DNA from: Flammeovirgaceae bacterium BBD 1991-12 | GTDB lineage: Bacteria; Bacteroidota; Bacteroidia; Cytophagales; Cyclobacteriaceae | Assembly (NCBI GenBank): GCA_001657315.1 | Contig: LYSV01000015.1 | Span: 22,538 to 86,537, forward strand | DNA: 64,000 nucleotides | Direction of reading: 5' to 3' | In this document: positions 45,636-54,971 of the stretch, piece after piece | Layout: each line of letters opens with the position of its first letter | Numbering within the stretch: the first letter of the stretch is position 1 | Made by a program: the position numbers and the translations under genes | Notes under the pieces: generated by a model | What the model was told of the DNA's origin: nothing | Databases searched by the model: none | What the model saw: only the letters and a program-made list of their open reading frames with translations

Positions 45636-46968
45636 GATCCTCCTTTTTTATATGCACCCTCACACGCTTGATCCTCTTGTTGTCCACAGCCACCACCGTA
45701 AAAATGAACCTGTTAAATTTGATGCGTTCTCCGGCTGAGGGTAACTTGGTGTTGATCTCCAGCAGGAGTCCACCGAGTGACTCACTTTCCCCCTTGATCT
45801 TTTCGAAAGTAGCAGGATTTTCATCGATAAGCTTGCAAAAATCGTTGAGTGTGGTCTTTCCTTCAAACAGATAGGTTTGCTCATCGATCTTATTGTAAAT
45901 GATATCATCATCGTCAAATTCATCATTTATTTCACCAACGATCTCTTCAATGATATCTTCAAGGGTGATCAATCCTGACGTGCCACCATACTCATCCACC
46001 ACTATGGCCATGTGAACCCGTTTTTCCTGAAAGTCCTTCAGCAGGGTATCTATCTTCTTGGTTTCCGGCACAAAAAAACCAGGCCTTAGCAACGTCTGCC
46101 ATTTAAAATGTTCATCCTGATCTGTGTAGGCCAGAAGATCTTTTATGTACAGGATGCCTTCAATATTGTCTATGGTTTCCGAAAAAACCGGCACCCTTGA
46201 AAAACCGGATTTATTGATCTTGTCCATTAACTCATGGAAATCCATTTCCATATCAAAAGCTGTGATGTCCAGCCTTGAGCGCATGACCTGCTTCACCGTA
46301 AGGGTACCAAAGTTGACGATGCCCTTCAGAATGTCCTTCTCCTCCTCCGTGGTCTCTTCGTTGGTGGTGGTGAGCTCCAGAGCGTGATGCAGCTCCTCCA
46401 CGGAAATGTCATATCCTTTTTTTTCAAAACGCCTTTCTATTACATTGCTCATGGACATCAGTACCCATGAAAGAGGCTTAAAAAAGATCTGTGAATAGTT
46501 GATCAGATGCGCGGTAAAGCGGGCAAACCTAAGGTTATTGGGTGTAGCATAGACCTTGGGCAGCACCTCGCCGAAGAATACAATAAAGAAGGTGATGATC
46601 AGGGTAAGAAGTGCAATCCGTTCTCCCTCTGTGCTTTTGGTACCCATGGCCTCCCACATGACAAACGTAGAAAGGGTGACAATCCCCACATTAATGAAAT
46701 TGTTGAAGATCAGAATGGTGGCCAGCAGCAGCCTGGGTTTCCTGATCAGTGCTATGATCTTATTGTCCACAGAGCGGTTGGATTCCTTACAAGCGGAAAT
46801 ATCCTGCTGGGTAAGTGAGAAAAAGGCAACCTCAGAGCCGCTGACCAGTGCGGAAAGAAACAGGAGTACCAATAGTATAACTCCGCTCGTGGCAAAGAAC
46901 AGCGTACTTTGTGCAAACAACAATTCCGCAAGAAGATGACTCGGAGGTTCGTCTACTGTGGTTTCCAA
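45616..46968 (-). CDS. gldE: Gliding-motility-associated protein GldE (CNNM/CorC-type)
   Basis: A 450-residue membrane protein. The DUF21/CNNM transmembrane domain (about 20-200) contains [19 protein letters not shown] and [12 protein letters not shown]. Two CBS domains (about 220-345) and a C-terminal CorC_HlyC domain (about 360-440) follow, with [26 protein letters not shown] between. GldE is a relative of magnesium/cobalt efflux CNNM proteins that partners GldD; its exact role in gliding is unclear. It lies 22 bases after ssb and overlaps gldD, so it is part of an ssb-gldE-gldD-recG unit. Confidence 0.95.
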   Translation of the reverse strand: METTVDEPPSHLLAELLFAQSTLFFATSGVILLVLLFLSALVSGSEVAFFSLTQQDISACKESNRSVDNKIIALIRKPRLLLATILIFNNFINVGIVTLSTFVMWEAMGTKSTEGERIALLTLIITFFIVFFGEVLPKVYATPNNLRFARFTAHLINYSQIFFKPLSWVLMSMSNVIERRFEKKGYDISVEELHHALELTTTNEETTEEEKDILKGIVNFGTLTVKQVMRSRLDITAFDMEMDFHELMDKINKSGFSRVPVFSETIDNIEGILYIKDLLAYTDQDEHFKWQTLLRPGFFVPETKKIDTLLKDFQEKRVHMAIVVDEYGGTSGLITLEDIIEEIVGEINDEFDDDDIIYNKIDEQTYLFEGKTTLNDFCKLIDENPATFEKIKGESESLGGLLLEINTKLPSAGERIKFNRFIFTVVAVDNKRIKRVRVHIKKEDHAKTGE

Positions 46969-46990
46969 TAGTCAGTAGTTAGTAAAACAT

Positions 46991-47431
46991 CTAGAACGGC
47001 AAATCGTCAGATTCGTCATTCGCGCTAATATCCGCAGAGGGTACATCAGCTTTTTCAGGTGCGGGGCTGTGTCCCTGCATGGGTGCGCCTTCGTTCATTC
47101 CTTTAGGCGTTAACATGGTCATGTTATCGCCTACTATCTCTGTAGTGTACCGGGTAACTCCATCTTTCTCCCATGACCGGGTGCGCAGTTTTCCTTCTAC
47201 ATAGACCATATCACCTTTGTGAAGGTATTTCTCGGCAATGTCCGCCAACCCTCTCCAAAGTACTACATTGTGCCATTCAGTTTGTTCCCGTCTTTCGCCC
47301 GTATTCCTGTCTTTGTAAACTTCCGAAGTAGCTACGGGAAAATTTGCCACGGAAGCCCCACTTTCCAAATGTCTTACCTCTGGATCTTTTCCCAATCTGC
47401 CTACAATGATGACTTTATTTACTCCTGACAT
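46991..47431 (-). CDS. ssb: Single-stranded DNA-binding protein
   Basis: A 146-residue OB-fold protein that coats ssDNA in replication and repair. The N-terminal fold (1-110) contains [38 protein letters not shown] and [20 protein letters not shown] short disordered linker follows, then the protein-interaction tip DESDDLPF, which recruits RecG, RecJ and other repair proteins also encoded in this window. It sits between mutY and gldE, a recurring Bacteroidota order. Confidence 0.97.
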   Translation of the reverse strand: MSGVNKVIIVGRLGKDPEVRHLESGASVANFPVATSEVYKDRNTGERREQTEWHNVVLWRGLADIAEKYLHKGDMVYVEGKLRTRSWEKDGVTRYTTEIVGDNMTMLTPKGMNEGAPMQGHSPAPEKADVPSADISANDESDDLPF

Positions 47432-47663
47432 AGCACAATTAAAAAAACAAAATTAGCAATCTTTTAATAACTTGTGGCAGGTGCGAGCTGTATTTCCCTG
47501 ATTTCGCTACCACACTGGCACCTTAACTTTCTATACGTGAATGCCTAAGGAATGATCTATAAAATTGCTCTCATTCCTGCGCAAGTGCAGAATGGATCGG
47601 TACAGCGGTGATCATCCTCGGAAAAGCATACTATCGCAACCTATCATTTCATAATAAATCTAG

Positions 47664-48731
47664 CTAAAAAAAGGTATCATTCAAATAGCGGGAGATCAAA
47701 ACCGGCTTGGGCAGGTCCAACACCTGATCCATGGAATGAAAATCATACCCCCCGTTCAGCGGGACTTCATAGCCGGCCTGCTCCGGATAGAAGGTATAGA
47801 ATGTCGCGAATATCTTCTGATGGGACAGGACATGAATATATTCATGACTGACCTCCACCTTTACCCCGGGATGACGAAGGGATCTCACCAGAGGATCCAT
47901 ACCGTAAAGATGGTCGAGATCCACTGAATGCTGCGTTTCGACCAGGTGGAAGTCATAGAGGCCCTGCCATATGTCCTTCTGGCCCCGCTGTCTTAGAAGA
48001 AGTCTGTTCTCGCTGAAAACACTGATATAGGAAAAATACCGGCTACGGACTTTTAGCTTTTTGGATTTGACCGGCAACCGGGTCTGCAGCTCCCCACGCC
48101 GGGCTTCACACTCCACGGCCAATATGCAACTGGCACAATCAGGATTCTTTGGAGTACAATGCAAGGCCCCAAACTCCATAATGCCCTGGTTGTAGACATC
48201 AGGATCTTTCTCCGGCATCAGCTCCTGAGCCAGCCGGGCAAATACCTTCTGACCTTTTCCGGTGGCAATATCATCATGAAGACCAAACACTCTGGACAAC
48301 ACACGGTAGACGTTTCCGTCAACCACAGCAACTTTTTCGGCAAATGCAAAAGAGGCTATGGCCGCTGCCGTATACGCACCTACACCGGGCAGTTTTATAA
48401 GACCCTGGTAAGAATCGGGAAACTTTTGCTCATATTCTGAGTAAATAATTTTCGCGCACCTATGTAAGTTTCTGGCCCTTGAATAGTATCCAAGCCCCTG
48501 CCAGGTACGTAATACATCCTGTTCTTTTGCCTGTGCCAGAGCGGCTACATTAGGATATTTTGAAATGAATCTTTCAAAATATGGTAAGCCCTGATTTACC
48601 CGAGTTTGTTGCAATATGACTTCTGAAAGCCATATTTTATAGGGATCACGGGTATTTCGCCAGGGAAGATCACGCTTGTTTTCCCTATACCACGAAATAA
48701 TTTTTTCCGAAAAAATCTGATGCTTCAACAA
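47664..48731 (-). CDS. mutY: A/G-specific adenine glycosylase MutY
   Basis: A 355-residue base-excision-repair enzyme removing adenine opposite 8-oxoguanine. The early catalytic-Glu region reads LSEVILQQTRVNQGLPYFERF, and the helix-hairpin-helix is LIKLPGVGAYTAAAIASFAF with catalytic Asp in VAVVDGNVYRVLSRVFG. The [4Fe-4S] ligands are in CTPKNPDCASCILAVEC. A C-terminal NUDIX-like domain (about 230-350) recognises 8-oxoG. Complete. A 232-base gap separates it from ssb, and it diverges from the HU gene upstream. Confidence 0.97.
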   Translation of the reverse strand: MLKHQIFSEKIISWYRENKRDLPWRNTRDPYKIWLSEVILQQTRVNQGLPYFERFISKYPNVAALAQAKEQDVLRTWQGLGYYSRARNLHRCAKIIYSEYEQKFPDSYQGLIKLPGVGAYTAAAIASFAFAEKVAVVDGNVYRVLSRVFGLHDDIATGKGQKVFARLAQELMPEKDPDVYNQGIMEFGALHCTPKNPDCASCILAVECEARRGELQTRLPVKSKKLKVRSRYFSYISVFSENRLLLRQRGQKDIWQGLYDFHLVETQHSVDLDHLYGMDPLVRSLRHPGVKVEVSHEYIHVLSHQKIFATFYTFYPEQAGYEVPLNGGYDFHSMDQVLDLPKPVLISRYLNDTFF

Positions 48732-48811
48732 TAAATTTTCGTTTGTAACATTATGAAATGTACGGTGTTAGATTTTTTGAAGATTTGATTTTTATATACC
48801 AACATTCGATA

Positions 48812-48819
48812 TAATTTTG
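48812..48819 (+). promoter_or_regulatory. Putative promoter of the HU-like gene
   Basis: TAATTTTG matches the -7 consensus TAnnTTTG, with TTTG at 48784-48787 as a possible -33 element (24-base spacer, slightly long). The GTG start follows 53 bases downstream. Confidence 0.45.
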
Positions 48820-48872
48820 CTATCAGAGCAAGTATAAATAAAACAAACCTTTCAACTACTAAAAAGTTTATT

Positions 48873-49175
48873 GTGACAAAGGCAGAAGTAATATCAGAAA
48901 TTTCAGAGAAAACAGGCATCCCCAAGGAAGACGTTTCTGTGACGGTTGAGGCTTTCTTTAGTATTGTGAAAAACTCTATGGCTGATGGCAACAATATTTA
49001 TGTCAGAGGCTTCGGAAGTTTCATAAACAAGAAAAGGAAGAAGAAAATAGCCCGGAACATTTCAAAAAATACGGCTATCGTCATTGACGAGCATTACATT
49101 CCCAGCTTCAAACCCTCGAAGGTATTTATCGAAAAGATAAAGGAAAGCCGGAAAGTGAAAGAAACGCACGGATAG
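48873..49175 (+). CDS. HU/IHF family DNA-binding protein
   Basis: A 100-residue nucleoid protein that bends DNA as a dimer. It starts at GTG (reads MTKAEVISEISEKTGIPKED), and the next segment VTVEAFFSIVKNSMADG forms the dimer core. The family loop GFGSFINKKRKKKIARN leads into the DNA-embracing arms, ending with YIPSFKPSKVFIEKIKE. It is slightly longer than E. coli HU because of a basic C-terminal tail. It is followed by a TPR protein, the small basic protein and RNase G, an order common in Cytophagales. Confidence 0.95.
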   Translation: MTKAEVISEISEKTGIPKEDVSVTVEAFFSIVKNSMADGNNIYVRGFGSFINKKRKKKIARNISKNTAIVIDEHYIPSFKPSKVFIEKIKESRKVKETHG

Positions 49176-49238
49176 TCAGCTTCCTGATTTTTAATTAAGA
49201 AGCTAATCCTTGAACTTTGCGGCCTAAAGCTTTTTGGA

Positions 49239-50048
49239 ATGGTAAAGACAAGGATTTTTCTCTTTTTGGGCGCTGCGGTGTTGGTCACGGTGTTGTTCAG
49301 CTTACCAAAATCGGTCGTGGACAATGAGGCGGAGGCTATTGAGGATGGTGAAGTTCCTGCAACAGTTAATAATGATCCCCACAGTACGGAGGCAGACTCC
49401 GTTCAGGTCCGTACTATTCTCAGATTGAATCAGCAGTTCACTATTAGTGAAGATTCTGAAAAAAGTCTTATCTTTGCGGACTCTTTGGCAACGCTGTATA
49501 TTTCCTTGAATAAATATGACAGTGCTGCAAGGTTCTTTGATTTTATAGCTGACAGGGTACCTAACGCGAAAAACTGGATCAAAGCCGGGGACACCTGGTA
49601 CGAAGCATTCGGTTTTTCTATGGATGCGGCCAAAAGGCAGTCCTTCGGGGAAAAAGCTGCGGTGTACTTCAACAAGGTGCTGGAAGTACAACCCGACAAC
49701 CTGGACGTCAAAAACAAACTGGCTATGACCTATGTTTCTTCATCCAATCCCATGCAGGGGGTGATGATGCTTAGGGAAATACTTCAAAAAGACCCTCAAA
49801 ACGAACAGGCCATGTTCAATCTGGGAGTTCTCTCCATGCAGTCCGGCCAGTATGACAGGGCTGTCGAACGATTTACCGGCCTGATCGATCTGTATCCTGA
49901 CAATACCCAGGCACACTTCTTCCTGGGGATCAGCTATCTTGAAACCGGAGCAAAAGACAAAGCCAAAGAGCAGTTTTTATTAGTGAAATCTCTGGACGAT
50001 GATCCCTCGGTGCAGGCCACGGTGGATTCGTACCTTGAAGATATGTAG
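49239..50048 (+). CDS. Membrane-anchored TPR protein
   Basis: A 269-residue protein with an N-terminal hydrophobic anchor (MVKTRIFLFLGAAVLVTVLF), a disordered acidic segment (about 28-55), and tetratricopeptide repeats from about 60 to the end. Good repeats include NLDVKNKLAMTYVSSSNPMQ, EQAMFNLGVLSMQSGQYDRA and TQAHFFLGISYLETGAKDKA. TPRs mediate protein contacts; the partner is unknown. The anchor places the TPRs in the periplasm. It lies between the HU gene and the ribosome-related small gene. Confidence 0.85.
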   Translation: MVKTRIFLFLGAAVLVTVLFSLPKSVVDNEAEAIEDGEVPATVNNDPHSTEADSVQVRTILRLNQQFTISEDSEKSLIFADSLATLYISLNKYDSAARFFDFIADRVPNAKNWIKAGDTWYEAFGFSMDAAKRQSFGEKAAVYFNKVLEVQPDNLDVKNKLAMTYVSSSNPMQGVMMLREILQKDPQNEQAMFNLGVLSMQSGQYDRAVERFTGLIDLYPDNTQAHFFLGISYLETGAKDKAKEQFLLVKSLDDDPSVQATVDSYLEDM

Positions 50049-50104
50049 TACAAAATATTGTTTAACCATGCTCTGACTTTCAGAGCAAATAAAGATTTAA
50101 TATT

Positions 50105-50194
50105 ATGCCTTGCGGTAAGAAGAGAAAAAGACACAAGATCGCTACTCACAAGAGAAAAAAGAGACTTAGAAAGAACAGACATAAGAAGAAGTAA
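50105..50194 (+). CDS. 29-residue basic AURKAIP1/COX24-like ribosome-associated protein
   Basis: A short frame ATG...TAA encodes MPCGKKRKRHKIATHKRKKR followed by LRKNRHKKK: 29 residues, more than half Lys/Arg. It matches the conserved short Bacteroidota proteins with an AURKAIP1/COX24 domain (HKxxTHKRKKRLRKNRHK), related to mitochondrial mS38 and the mycobacterial small-subunit protein bS22. It is probably a small ribosomal protein. It lies 56 bases after the TPR gene and 80 bases before the RNase G gene. Confidence 0.9.
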   Translation: MPCGKKRKRHKIATHKRKKRLRKNRHKKK

Positions 50195-50274
50195 TCCTGA
50201 GGAGGTCCGTTAACCTGTTTTCGGGCCTTTGGTTTCTGTTAGTTTAAGTTTCATTTTTTTAAAATCCATTTATT

Positions 50275-51834
50275 TTGAGTAGTGAGTTAATTATCAATTC
50301 GACTCAGAATGGATGTCGCATAGCCCTATTAAAAAATAAAAGCCTTGTTGAGTTCCACAATGAAGAAGACGGTAATAAATTCAATGTGGGTGATATATAC
50401 CTCGGAACGGTCAGAAAGGTCGTTCAGGGATTAAATGCTGCTTTTATAGATATAGGCTACGAAAAAGATGCGTTTTTACACTACCTCGACCTTGGACCTA
50501 AATTCAGCTCGCTTCAGGCATTCTCGAAGCAGGCGCTGAACAAAAAAAATGCTTCCAGTAAACTGGAAAATTTTAAGATAAGGCCCGACATCGACAAACA
50601 TGGAAAGATCACAGATATTCTTTCCAAAAACCAACTCATCCCGGTTCAGGTAGTTAAAGAACCAATTTCCACAAAAGGGCCGCGATTATCCTGTGAGTTA
50701 TCCATAGCGGGGAGATACCTCGTGCTCGTTCCTTTTGCGAACGGAGTAAATGTATCCAAGAAGATCTCCAGCGGAGAAGAACGCAAACGCCTGCTTAGGC
50801 TGGTTTCTTCTATCAAGCCTGAAAATTTCGGAGTGATCATACGTACTGTTGCAGAGAGCAAGGACGTAAAGGAGCTGGATGCCGACCTGAGAAACCTTAT
50901 CGAGATCTGGAAAGACGGAGTAAAAAAGCTTAAGATAGCCAAGCCCCGTGAAAAAGTGATCGGTGAGATGAACAAGGCCTCAGCCATTCTGCGGGATGTG
51001 CTCAACGAGTCGTTTGACAACGTCTACGTTGATGACAAGGAAATATATGAAGAGGTCAGGAGTTATATCAAGACCATAGCGCCGGATAAGGAAAAAATAG
51101 TTAAAACCTTTAACGGTAAGAGGAAGATATTCGAACACTTCGGTATCGAAAAGCAGATCAAATCCGCCTTTGGGCAATCCGTAAGTCTGAGGGGTGGGGG
51201 TTATCTGATCATAGAGCACACTGAGGCGCTGCATGTTATTGATGTAAACAGTGGCAACAAATCCAATAAGGAGGAAGGTCAGGAGGCCACGGCGCTGTCG
51301 GTAAACATCGAAGCTGCCAAAGAGATTGCCCGGCAGTTGAGACTCAGGGACATGGGAGGCATTATAGTGGTCGATTTCATCGATATGAAAAGGGCCGAGA
51401 ACAAGCGCGTGATCTACAAAACGATCAAGGAGGAAATGGCTTCCGACCGGTCCAAGTTCACCGTATTGCCTCTATCTAAGTTTGGCCTGATGCAGATCAC
51501 CCGCCAAAGGGTAAGGCCGGAAATGAATATCACCACCCGTGAAGTGTGCCCTACCTGCAACGGAACGGGTAAGATAAGCGCCTCCATACTGGTGTCAGAT
51601 CAGATCGAGCGCAACGTCGATTATCTGCTACAGAAACAAAATGAAAAAGGGGTCACCGTTGTACTCCATCCGTTCATCTACGCATATTTTACCAAGGGTC
51701 TTATATCCAAGAGAGTATCGTGGTACACACGATATTTCAAGTGGGTGAAGCTTATTCAGGATTCATCCATGGGGATTACCGAGTTTAAATTCTTCAATAA
51801 GCTGGGTGAGGAGATAGAGGTGGAAGGGACTTAA
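50275..51834 (+). CDS. rng: Ribonuclease G (Rne/Rng family)
   Basis: A 519-residue endoribonuclease that processes rRNA and decays mRNA. It starts at TTG (reads MSSELIINSTQNGCRIAL). The S1 RNA-binding domain is at about 38-115 (GDIYLGTVRKVVQGLNAAFI), the RNase H-like core with HVIDVNSGNK, and the catalytic Mg site includes IIVVDFIDMKRAENK. The zinc-link is CPTCNGTGKI. There is no long C-terminal degradosome scaffold, so RNase G rather than RNase E. A bidirectional terminator lies 35 bases downstream. Confidence 0.95.
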   Translation: MSSELIINSTQNGCRIALLKNKSLVEFHNEEDGNKFNVGDIYLGTVRKVVQGLNAAFIDIGYEKDAFLHYLDLGPKFSSLQAFSKQALNKKNASSKLENFKIRPDIDKHGKITDILSKNQLIPVQVVKEPISTKGPRLSCELSIAGRYLVLVPFANGVNVSKKISSGEERKRLLRLVSSIKPENFGVIIRTVAESKDVKELDADLRNLIEIWKDGVKKLKIAKPREKVIGEMNKASAILRDVLNESFDNVYVDDKEIYEEVRSYIKTIAPDKEKIVKTFNGKRKIFEHFGIEKQIKSAFGQSVSLRGGGYLIIEHTEALHVIDVNSGNKSNKEEGQEATALSVNIEAAKEIARQLRLRDMGGIIVVDFIDMKRAENKRVIYKTIKEEMASDRSKFTVLPLSKFGLMQITRQRVRPEMNITTREVCPTCNGTGKISASILVSDQIERNVDYLLQKQNEKGVTVVLHPFIYAYFTKGLISKRVSWYTRYFKWVKLIQDSSMGITEFKFFNKLGEEIEVEGT

Positions 51835-51868
51835 ATGATGAATTATTGAGTTTTGAATTTTAAATAAA

Positions 51869-51921
51869 GGGCAGGTCATCGCAGAAGAAAAAGGATACAG
51901 ATACCATCCGATGACTTGCCC
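51869..51921. terminator. Bidirectional terminator between convergent genes
   Basis: GGGCAGGTCATCG (51869-51881) pairs with CGATGACTTGCCC (51909-51921), 13 bp with one G-T wobble. It is extended outside by TAAATA/TATTTA after a 2-nt internal loop; the apical loop is 27 nt. It sits between rng and the convergent glycosyltransferase gene. Confidence 0.75.
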
Positions 51922-51930
51922 TCTATTTAC

Positions 51931-53115
51931 TTATACTGCCTGACCAGAGAACTGTTCGAATATCCTGCTGAGTTTTTCCATTTGTTTTTCTACCGAAAAC
52001 TGCTCCCGGGCCAGGGTTCTTGATCGCTTCTGGCATTCTTCAAGGTATTTGCTGTCGCTGAGCCAGGCTTTTAGCTTTTCCGGAAAATCCTCAGGCCGGT
52101 CCGGGTCATAATAAAAACCACAATTGTGGTCTTCTATCAGCGTTTTTACCCAACCCTGAAAATTAATGATGATCAGCCTGCCGACCGCCAGGCCGTCAAA
52201 CAGTTTATTCGGACATCCACTGGCCAGTACGGGTACTTTCCTAAAGGAAATATAAATGGCATCCGATACGGACAGTACCCGTTTAACCTTTTCCTTGTTC
52301 CCTGGTTCAATAAAGGTAATGTTTTCCAGTCCCTCAGCCTGTTGTTTTATACGATCCAGTTGCGCCCCGGCTCCCATCACCAGAAACACGATCTCCGGGT
52401 GTGCAATGCAGGCCCGGGCAACCGCAATAAGATATTCCAGATGGTTGGCGAGGCCAACCGTGCCCGTATAGGCGATCACGAACTTTCCTTCCAGGCCTAG
52501 CTCCGATGTCAGCGCTTCATCCCTTTTTACATTGCCGAACATCTCAATATCTGCCATGTTGGTGATCACCTCCACCTTCCGGTCAGGCACTTTTGACTCT
52601 ATGGCCGTTTTAATGTCGACGGACAAGCCTATGATCATTCTGGCATTACGATATACAATATACTCAAGCCTGCGGGCCAGCCTTTTCAAAAAAATGTTCT
52701 TCAGTACGTTGAGCTGGATAGGAGCTTCCGGCCACAGATCACCTACTTCGAAGATATAGGGAATGCCAAATCGTTTTTTGCCGTACAGTCCAACCAGCCC
52801 AGTGGTAAGTGGGGTCGATATAATGTAATTGACGTCCGTTGGCCTCAGCTTTTTCATAAGTCTCATGGCATAAAAGGTAAAAAGCCAGAAAGCATGTATC
52901 CTGCTCCAGAAACTGAGGTGATTCGTATAATACACTGGCAGGTAGTGAACTTCAAAATTCCCCAGCCTTTCGATGTAGTAGCGGCTGCTGTTGTAGGCAG
53001 TGATAACCTTTACGTTATGCCCTGACCGGGAAAGGTGTTCCGCTATATGGTAAGACCGGATAGCTCCCCCTTCTTCGGGAGTCCGAAAGTACTGATGGAT
53101 AATAAGGATATTCAT
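51931..53115 (-). CDS. Glycosyltransferase family 4 (WbuB-like)
   Basis: A 394-residue cytoplasmic GT-B enzyme. The N-terminal domain opens MNILIIHQYFRTPEEGGAIR and contains HLSRSGHNVKVITAY. The C-terminal nucleotide-sugar domain has FVIAYTGTVGLANHLEYLI, ENITFIEPGNKEKVKRVL and the donor-binding ASGCPNKLFDGLAVG. This pattern fits the WbuB-like GT4 group, which adds amino sugars in O-antigen or capsule synthesis. It starts 9 nt after the nth stop on the same strand. No other polysaccharide genes are near, so the acceptor is unknown. Confidence 0.9.
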   Translation of the reverse strand: MNILIIHQYFRTPEEGGAIRSYHIAEHLSRSGHNVKVITAYNSSRYYIERLGNFEVHYLPVYYTNHLSFWSRIHAFWLFTFYAMRLMKKLRPTDVNYIISTPLTTGLVGLYGKKRFGIPYIFEVGDLWPEAPIQLNVLKNIFLKRLARRLEYIVYRNARMIIGLSVDIKTAIESKVPDRKVEVITNMADIEMFGNVKRDEALTSELGLEGKFVIAYTGTVGLANHLEYLIAVARACIAHPEIVFLVMGAGAQLDRIKQQAEGLENITFIEPGNKEKVKRVLSVSDAIYISFRKVPVLASGCPNKLFDGLAVGRLIIINFQGWVKTLIEDHNCGFYYDPDRPEDFPEKLKAWLSDSKYLEECQKRSRTLAREQFSVEKQMEKLSRIFEQFSGQAV

Positions 53116-53124
53116 CGGAACTCC

Positions 53125-53769
53125 TTACTGATTATTCTTCTCAAAATACCGGCAAAAGGAGGTAAGCTTGCATTCTTCACATTTCGGGCGCCGGGCCAGA
53201 CACACGTATCGGCCATGCAGAATAAGCCAGTGATGGGCTTTGGGAACAAACTCTTCCGGGATGTACTTCAGCAGTTGTTTCTCTACATCCAGTGGCGTTT
53301 TTGAATTCTGATTCACCAGCCCCAGTCTTTTGGACACGCGGAATACATGTGTATCTACAGCCATAGTTGGCTGATCGTAAATAACGGAGGCGATGACATT
53401 GGCTGTTTTACGCCCCACGCCGGGAAGTTTCTGAAGATCCTTAAGGTCTGAGGGTACCTGAGAGTCGAAATCCTCCACCAGCATTTTGGCCATGCCCAGA
53501 AGGTGTTTGGTTTTGTTATTGGGGTAGGATACCGATTTCAGGTAGGGAAAAAGCTCATCAAAATGACTGGCCGCCAGATGTGCAGGTGTAGGAAAATCCC
53601 TGAATAATTTAGGAGTGACCATGTTAATGCGCTTATCTGTACACTGCGCACTCAGGATCACCGCTATCAGTAATTCAAACGGATTACCGTAGTGTAACTC
53701 GGTTTCAGCATCAGGCTGATGCGTATTGAAATACTCTATGATTTTTTCAAATCTTTCTTTTTTGCGCAT
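53125..53769 (-). CDS. nth: Endonuclease III (DNA glycosylase/AP lyase)
   Basis: A 214-residue base-excision-repair enzyme for oxidised pyrimidines. The helix-hairpin-helix LQKLPGVGRKTANVIASVIY carries the catalytic Lys, and the catalytic Asp is in MAVDTHVFRVSKRLGL. The [4Fe-4S] loop CLARRPKCEECKLTSFC shows the C-x6-C-x2-C-x5-C spacing. Full length. It is 3 nt downstream of the small gene next to the ECF sigma factor and 9 nt upstream of the glycosyltransferase, so these are probably one transcript. Confidence 0.97.
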   Translation of the reverse strand: MRKKERFEKIIEYFNTHQPDAETELHYGNPFELLIAVILSAQCTDKRINMVTPKLFRDFPTPAHLAASHFDELFPYLKSVSYPNNKTKHLLGMAKMLVEDFDSQVPSDLKDLQKLPGVGRKTANVIASVIYDQPTMAVDTHVFRVSKRLGLVNQNSKTPLDVEKQLLKYIPEEFVPKAHHWLILHGRYVCLARRPKCEECKLTSFCRYFEKNNQ

Positions 53770-53772
53770 CCC

Positions 53773-54009
53773 TTATTGATTGGATGGCAAATTTAAAGAT
53801 TTTGAGTAATTAAGAATATTATTGATCGTAGTATCGGAAGGAGTCTTCACTGCCTTGTTGAGATCACTCTTTATAGCCATGAATTCCCTATGCATTTCCT
53901 GCAGGCGGGCATCACAAAGCATGGCCTTTTCTATCTCCCTGTTCTCCTTCTCGGAAGTTTCACGGTATACGTACCTGATTACGTCATCTTGGGTAAATGT
54001 TTTGGTCAT
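53773..54009 (-). CDS. Small protein coupled to the ECF sigma gene, candidate anti-sigma
   Basis: A 78-residue helical protein starting MTKTFTQDDVIRYVYRETSE; an ATG three codons upstream is also in frame. It has the short acidic-helix start typical of zinc-less anti-sigma N-domains in Bacteroidota and a helical middle (KENREIEKAMLCDARLQEMH). There is no membrane helix. The gene overlaps the 3' end of the sigma gene by 26 bases in another frame, implying coupled translation. The role as sigma partner is inferred from position and size. Confidence 0.65.
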   Translation of the reverse strand: MTKTFTQDDVIRYVYRETSEKENREIEKAMLCDARLQEMHREFMAIKSDLNKAVKTPSDTTINNILNYSKSLNLPSNQ

Positions 54010-54583
54010 ACGCAACATTATATTGTTTCATTTTCTTTCTCAGGTTGATGAGAGCATACCTCATTCTTCCCAACGCTGTATTTATGCTCACTCCTGTGGT
54101 TTCAGCAATTTCCTGAAAACTCATTTCCATATAGTGCCTCATCATGAGCACCTCTTTCTGTGCTTCAGGCAACTCCTGAATAAGCTCTCTCAGCTTCACA
54201 TGAGTATCCTGCCTTATTTGTCTGGATTCAACCGAATCCTCAGCAAACTGAAGCGTATTGAACACCTTGCTTCCATCTTCCAAAATAACGGTAGGATACC
54301 TCTTATCCTTTCTAAAAAAATCAATCGCCAGATTATGCGCTATCCTCATCAACCAGGGAAGGAACTTGCCTTCCTCATTATATCGTCCTTCCTTTATTGT
54401 ACGCACAACCTTCACAAAAGTCTCCTGCAAAAGATCTTCTGCTACATAATTATCCTTTACAATGAGATAGATAGTGGTAAAAACCCTTGTTTTGTGACGG
54501 TCAAGTAACTGCCTAAATGCCTCTTCGTTGCCGTTTTTATAAAGTGATACCAACTGACTATCACTGATCCTGTACTTCTCCAT
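53984..54583 (-). CDS. ECF RNA polymerase sigma factor (RpoE-like)
   Basis: A 199-residue sigma-70 family ECF protein. Region 2 (about 20-90) reads EEAFRQLLDRHKTRVFTTIY, AEDLLQETFVKVVRTIKEGR and FLPWLMRIAHNLAIDFFRKD. Region 4 (about 125-180) has IQELPEAQKEVLMMRHYM and SFQEIAETTGVSINTALGRM. It is of the housekeeping-like Bacteroidota ECF type without an adjacent FecR or TonB receptor, so it differs from the sigma factor at 21594. A small overlapping gene follows, then nth, which raises the possibility of a stress or DNA-damage regulon. That link is only positional. Confidence 0.93.
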   Translation of the reverse strand: MEKYRISDSQLVSLYKNGNEEAFRQLLDRHKTRVFTTIYLIVKDNYVAEDLLQETFVKVVRTIKEGRYNEEGKFLPWLMRIAHNLAIDFFRKDKRYPTVILEDGSKVFNTLQFAEDSVESRQIRQDTHVKLRELIQELPEAQKEVLMMRHYMEMSFQEIAETTGVSINTALGRMRYALINLRKKMKQYNVAYDQNIYPR

Positions 54584-54971
54584 TAAGACTTACAAATTAG
54601 TTAACGTAGAGGTCTATATCATATTGCTACTTGCGTATGTTAAGTAAGTTAAAAAATTTTGACAAGGGGTGTAAGTAAAAAAATTAACAAATAACATGCA
54701 AAACTTTTTTTCATTAATTTTTCATTTTGCCAGATGGCGACACTCAGAAAAAGCCATACATGGCACCTCCGTCATAAACCTCTGGTTGATGGGATCAAAT
54801 GCGATAACTGTTGTTGGTAAAAGCTATATGACTCTTACTCACAAGCACAAAAAGAGGCAATATTTATAGCAGAACGTACCTGGCTTAAATTTTTCAGAAT
54901 TTTATTTCAAAGTGAATCAAAACTTTTAGTACTTTTCGCCCCGTGAATTCATTTCCAAATGCTCAGGATCA
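54584..54971. other. AT-rich intergenic region between divergent genes
   Basis: The 388 bases hold the promoters of the ECF sigma gene (minus) and the acidic-protein gene (plus). TACTTTTC near 54938 is one base off the -7 consensus, about 30 bases before the plus-strand ATG. I see no tRNA, small ORF or strong hairpin. Confidence 0.4.
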
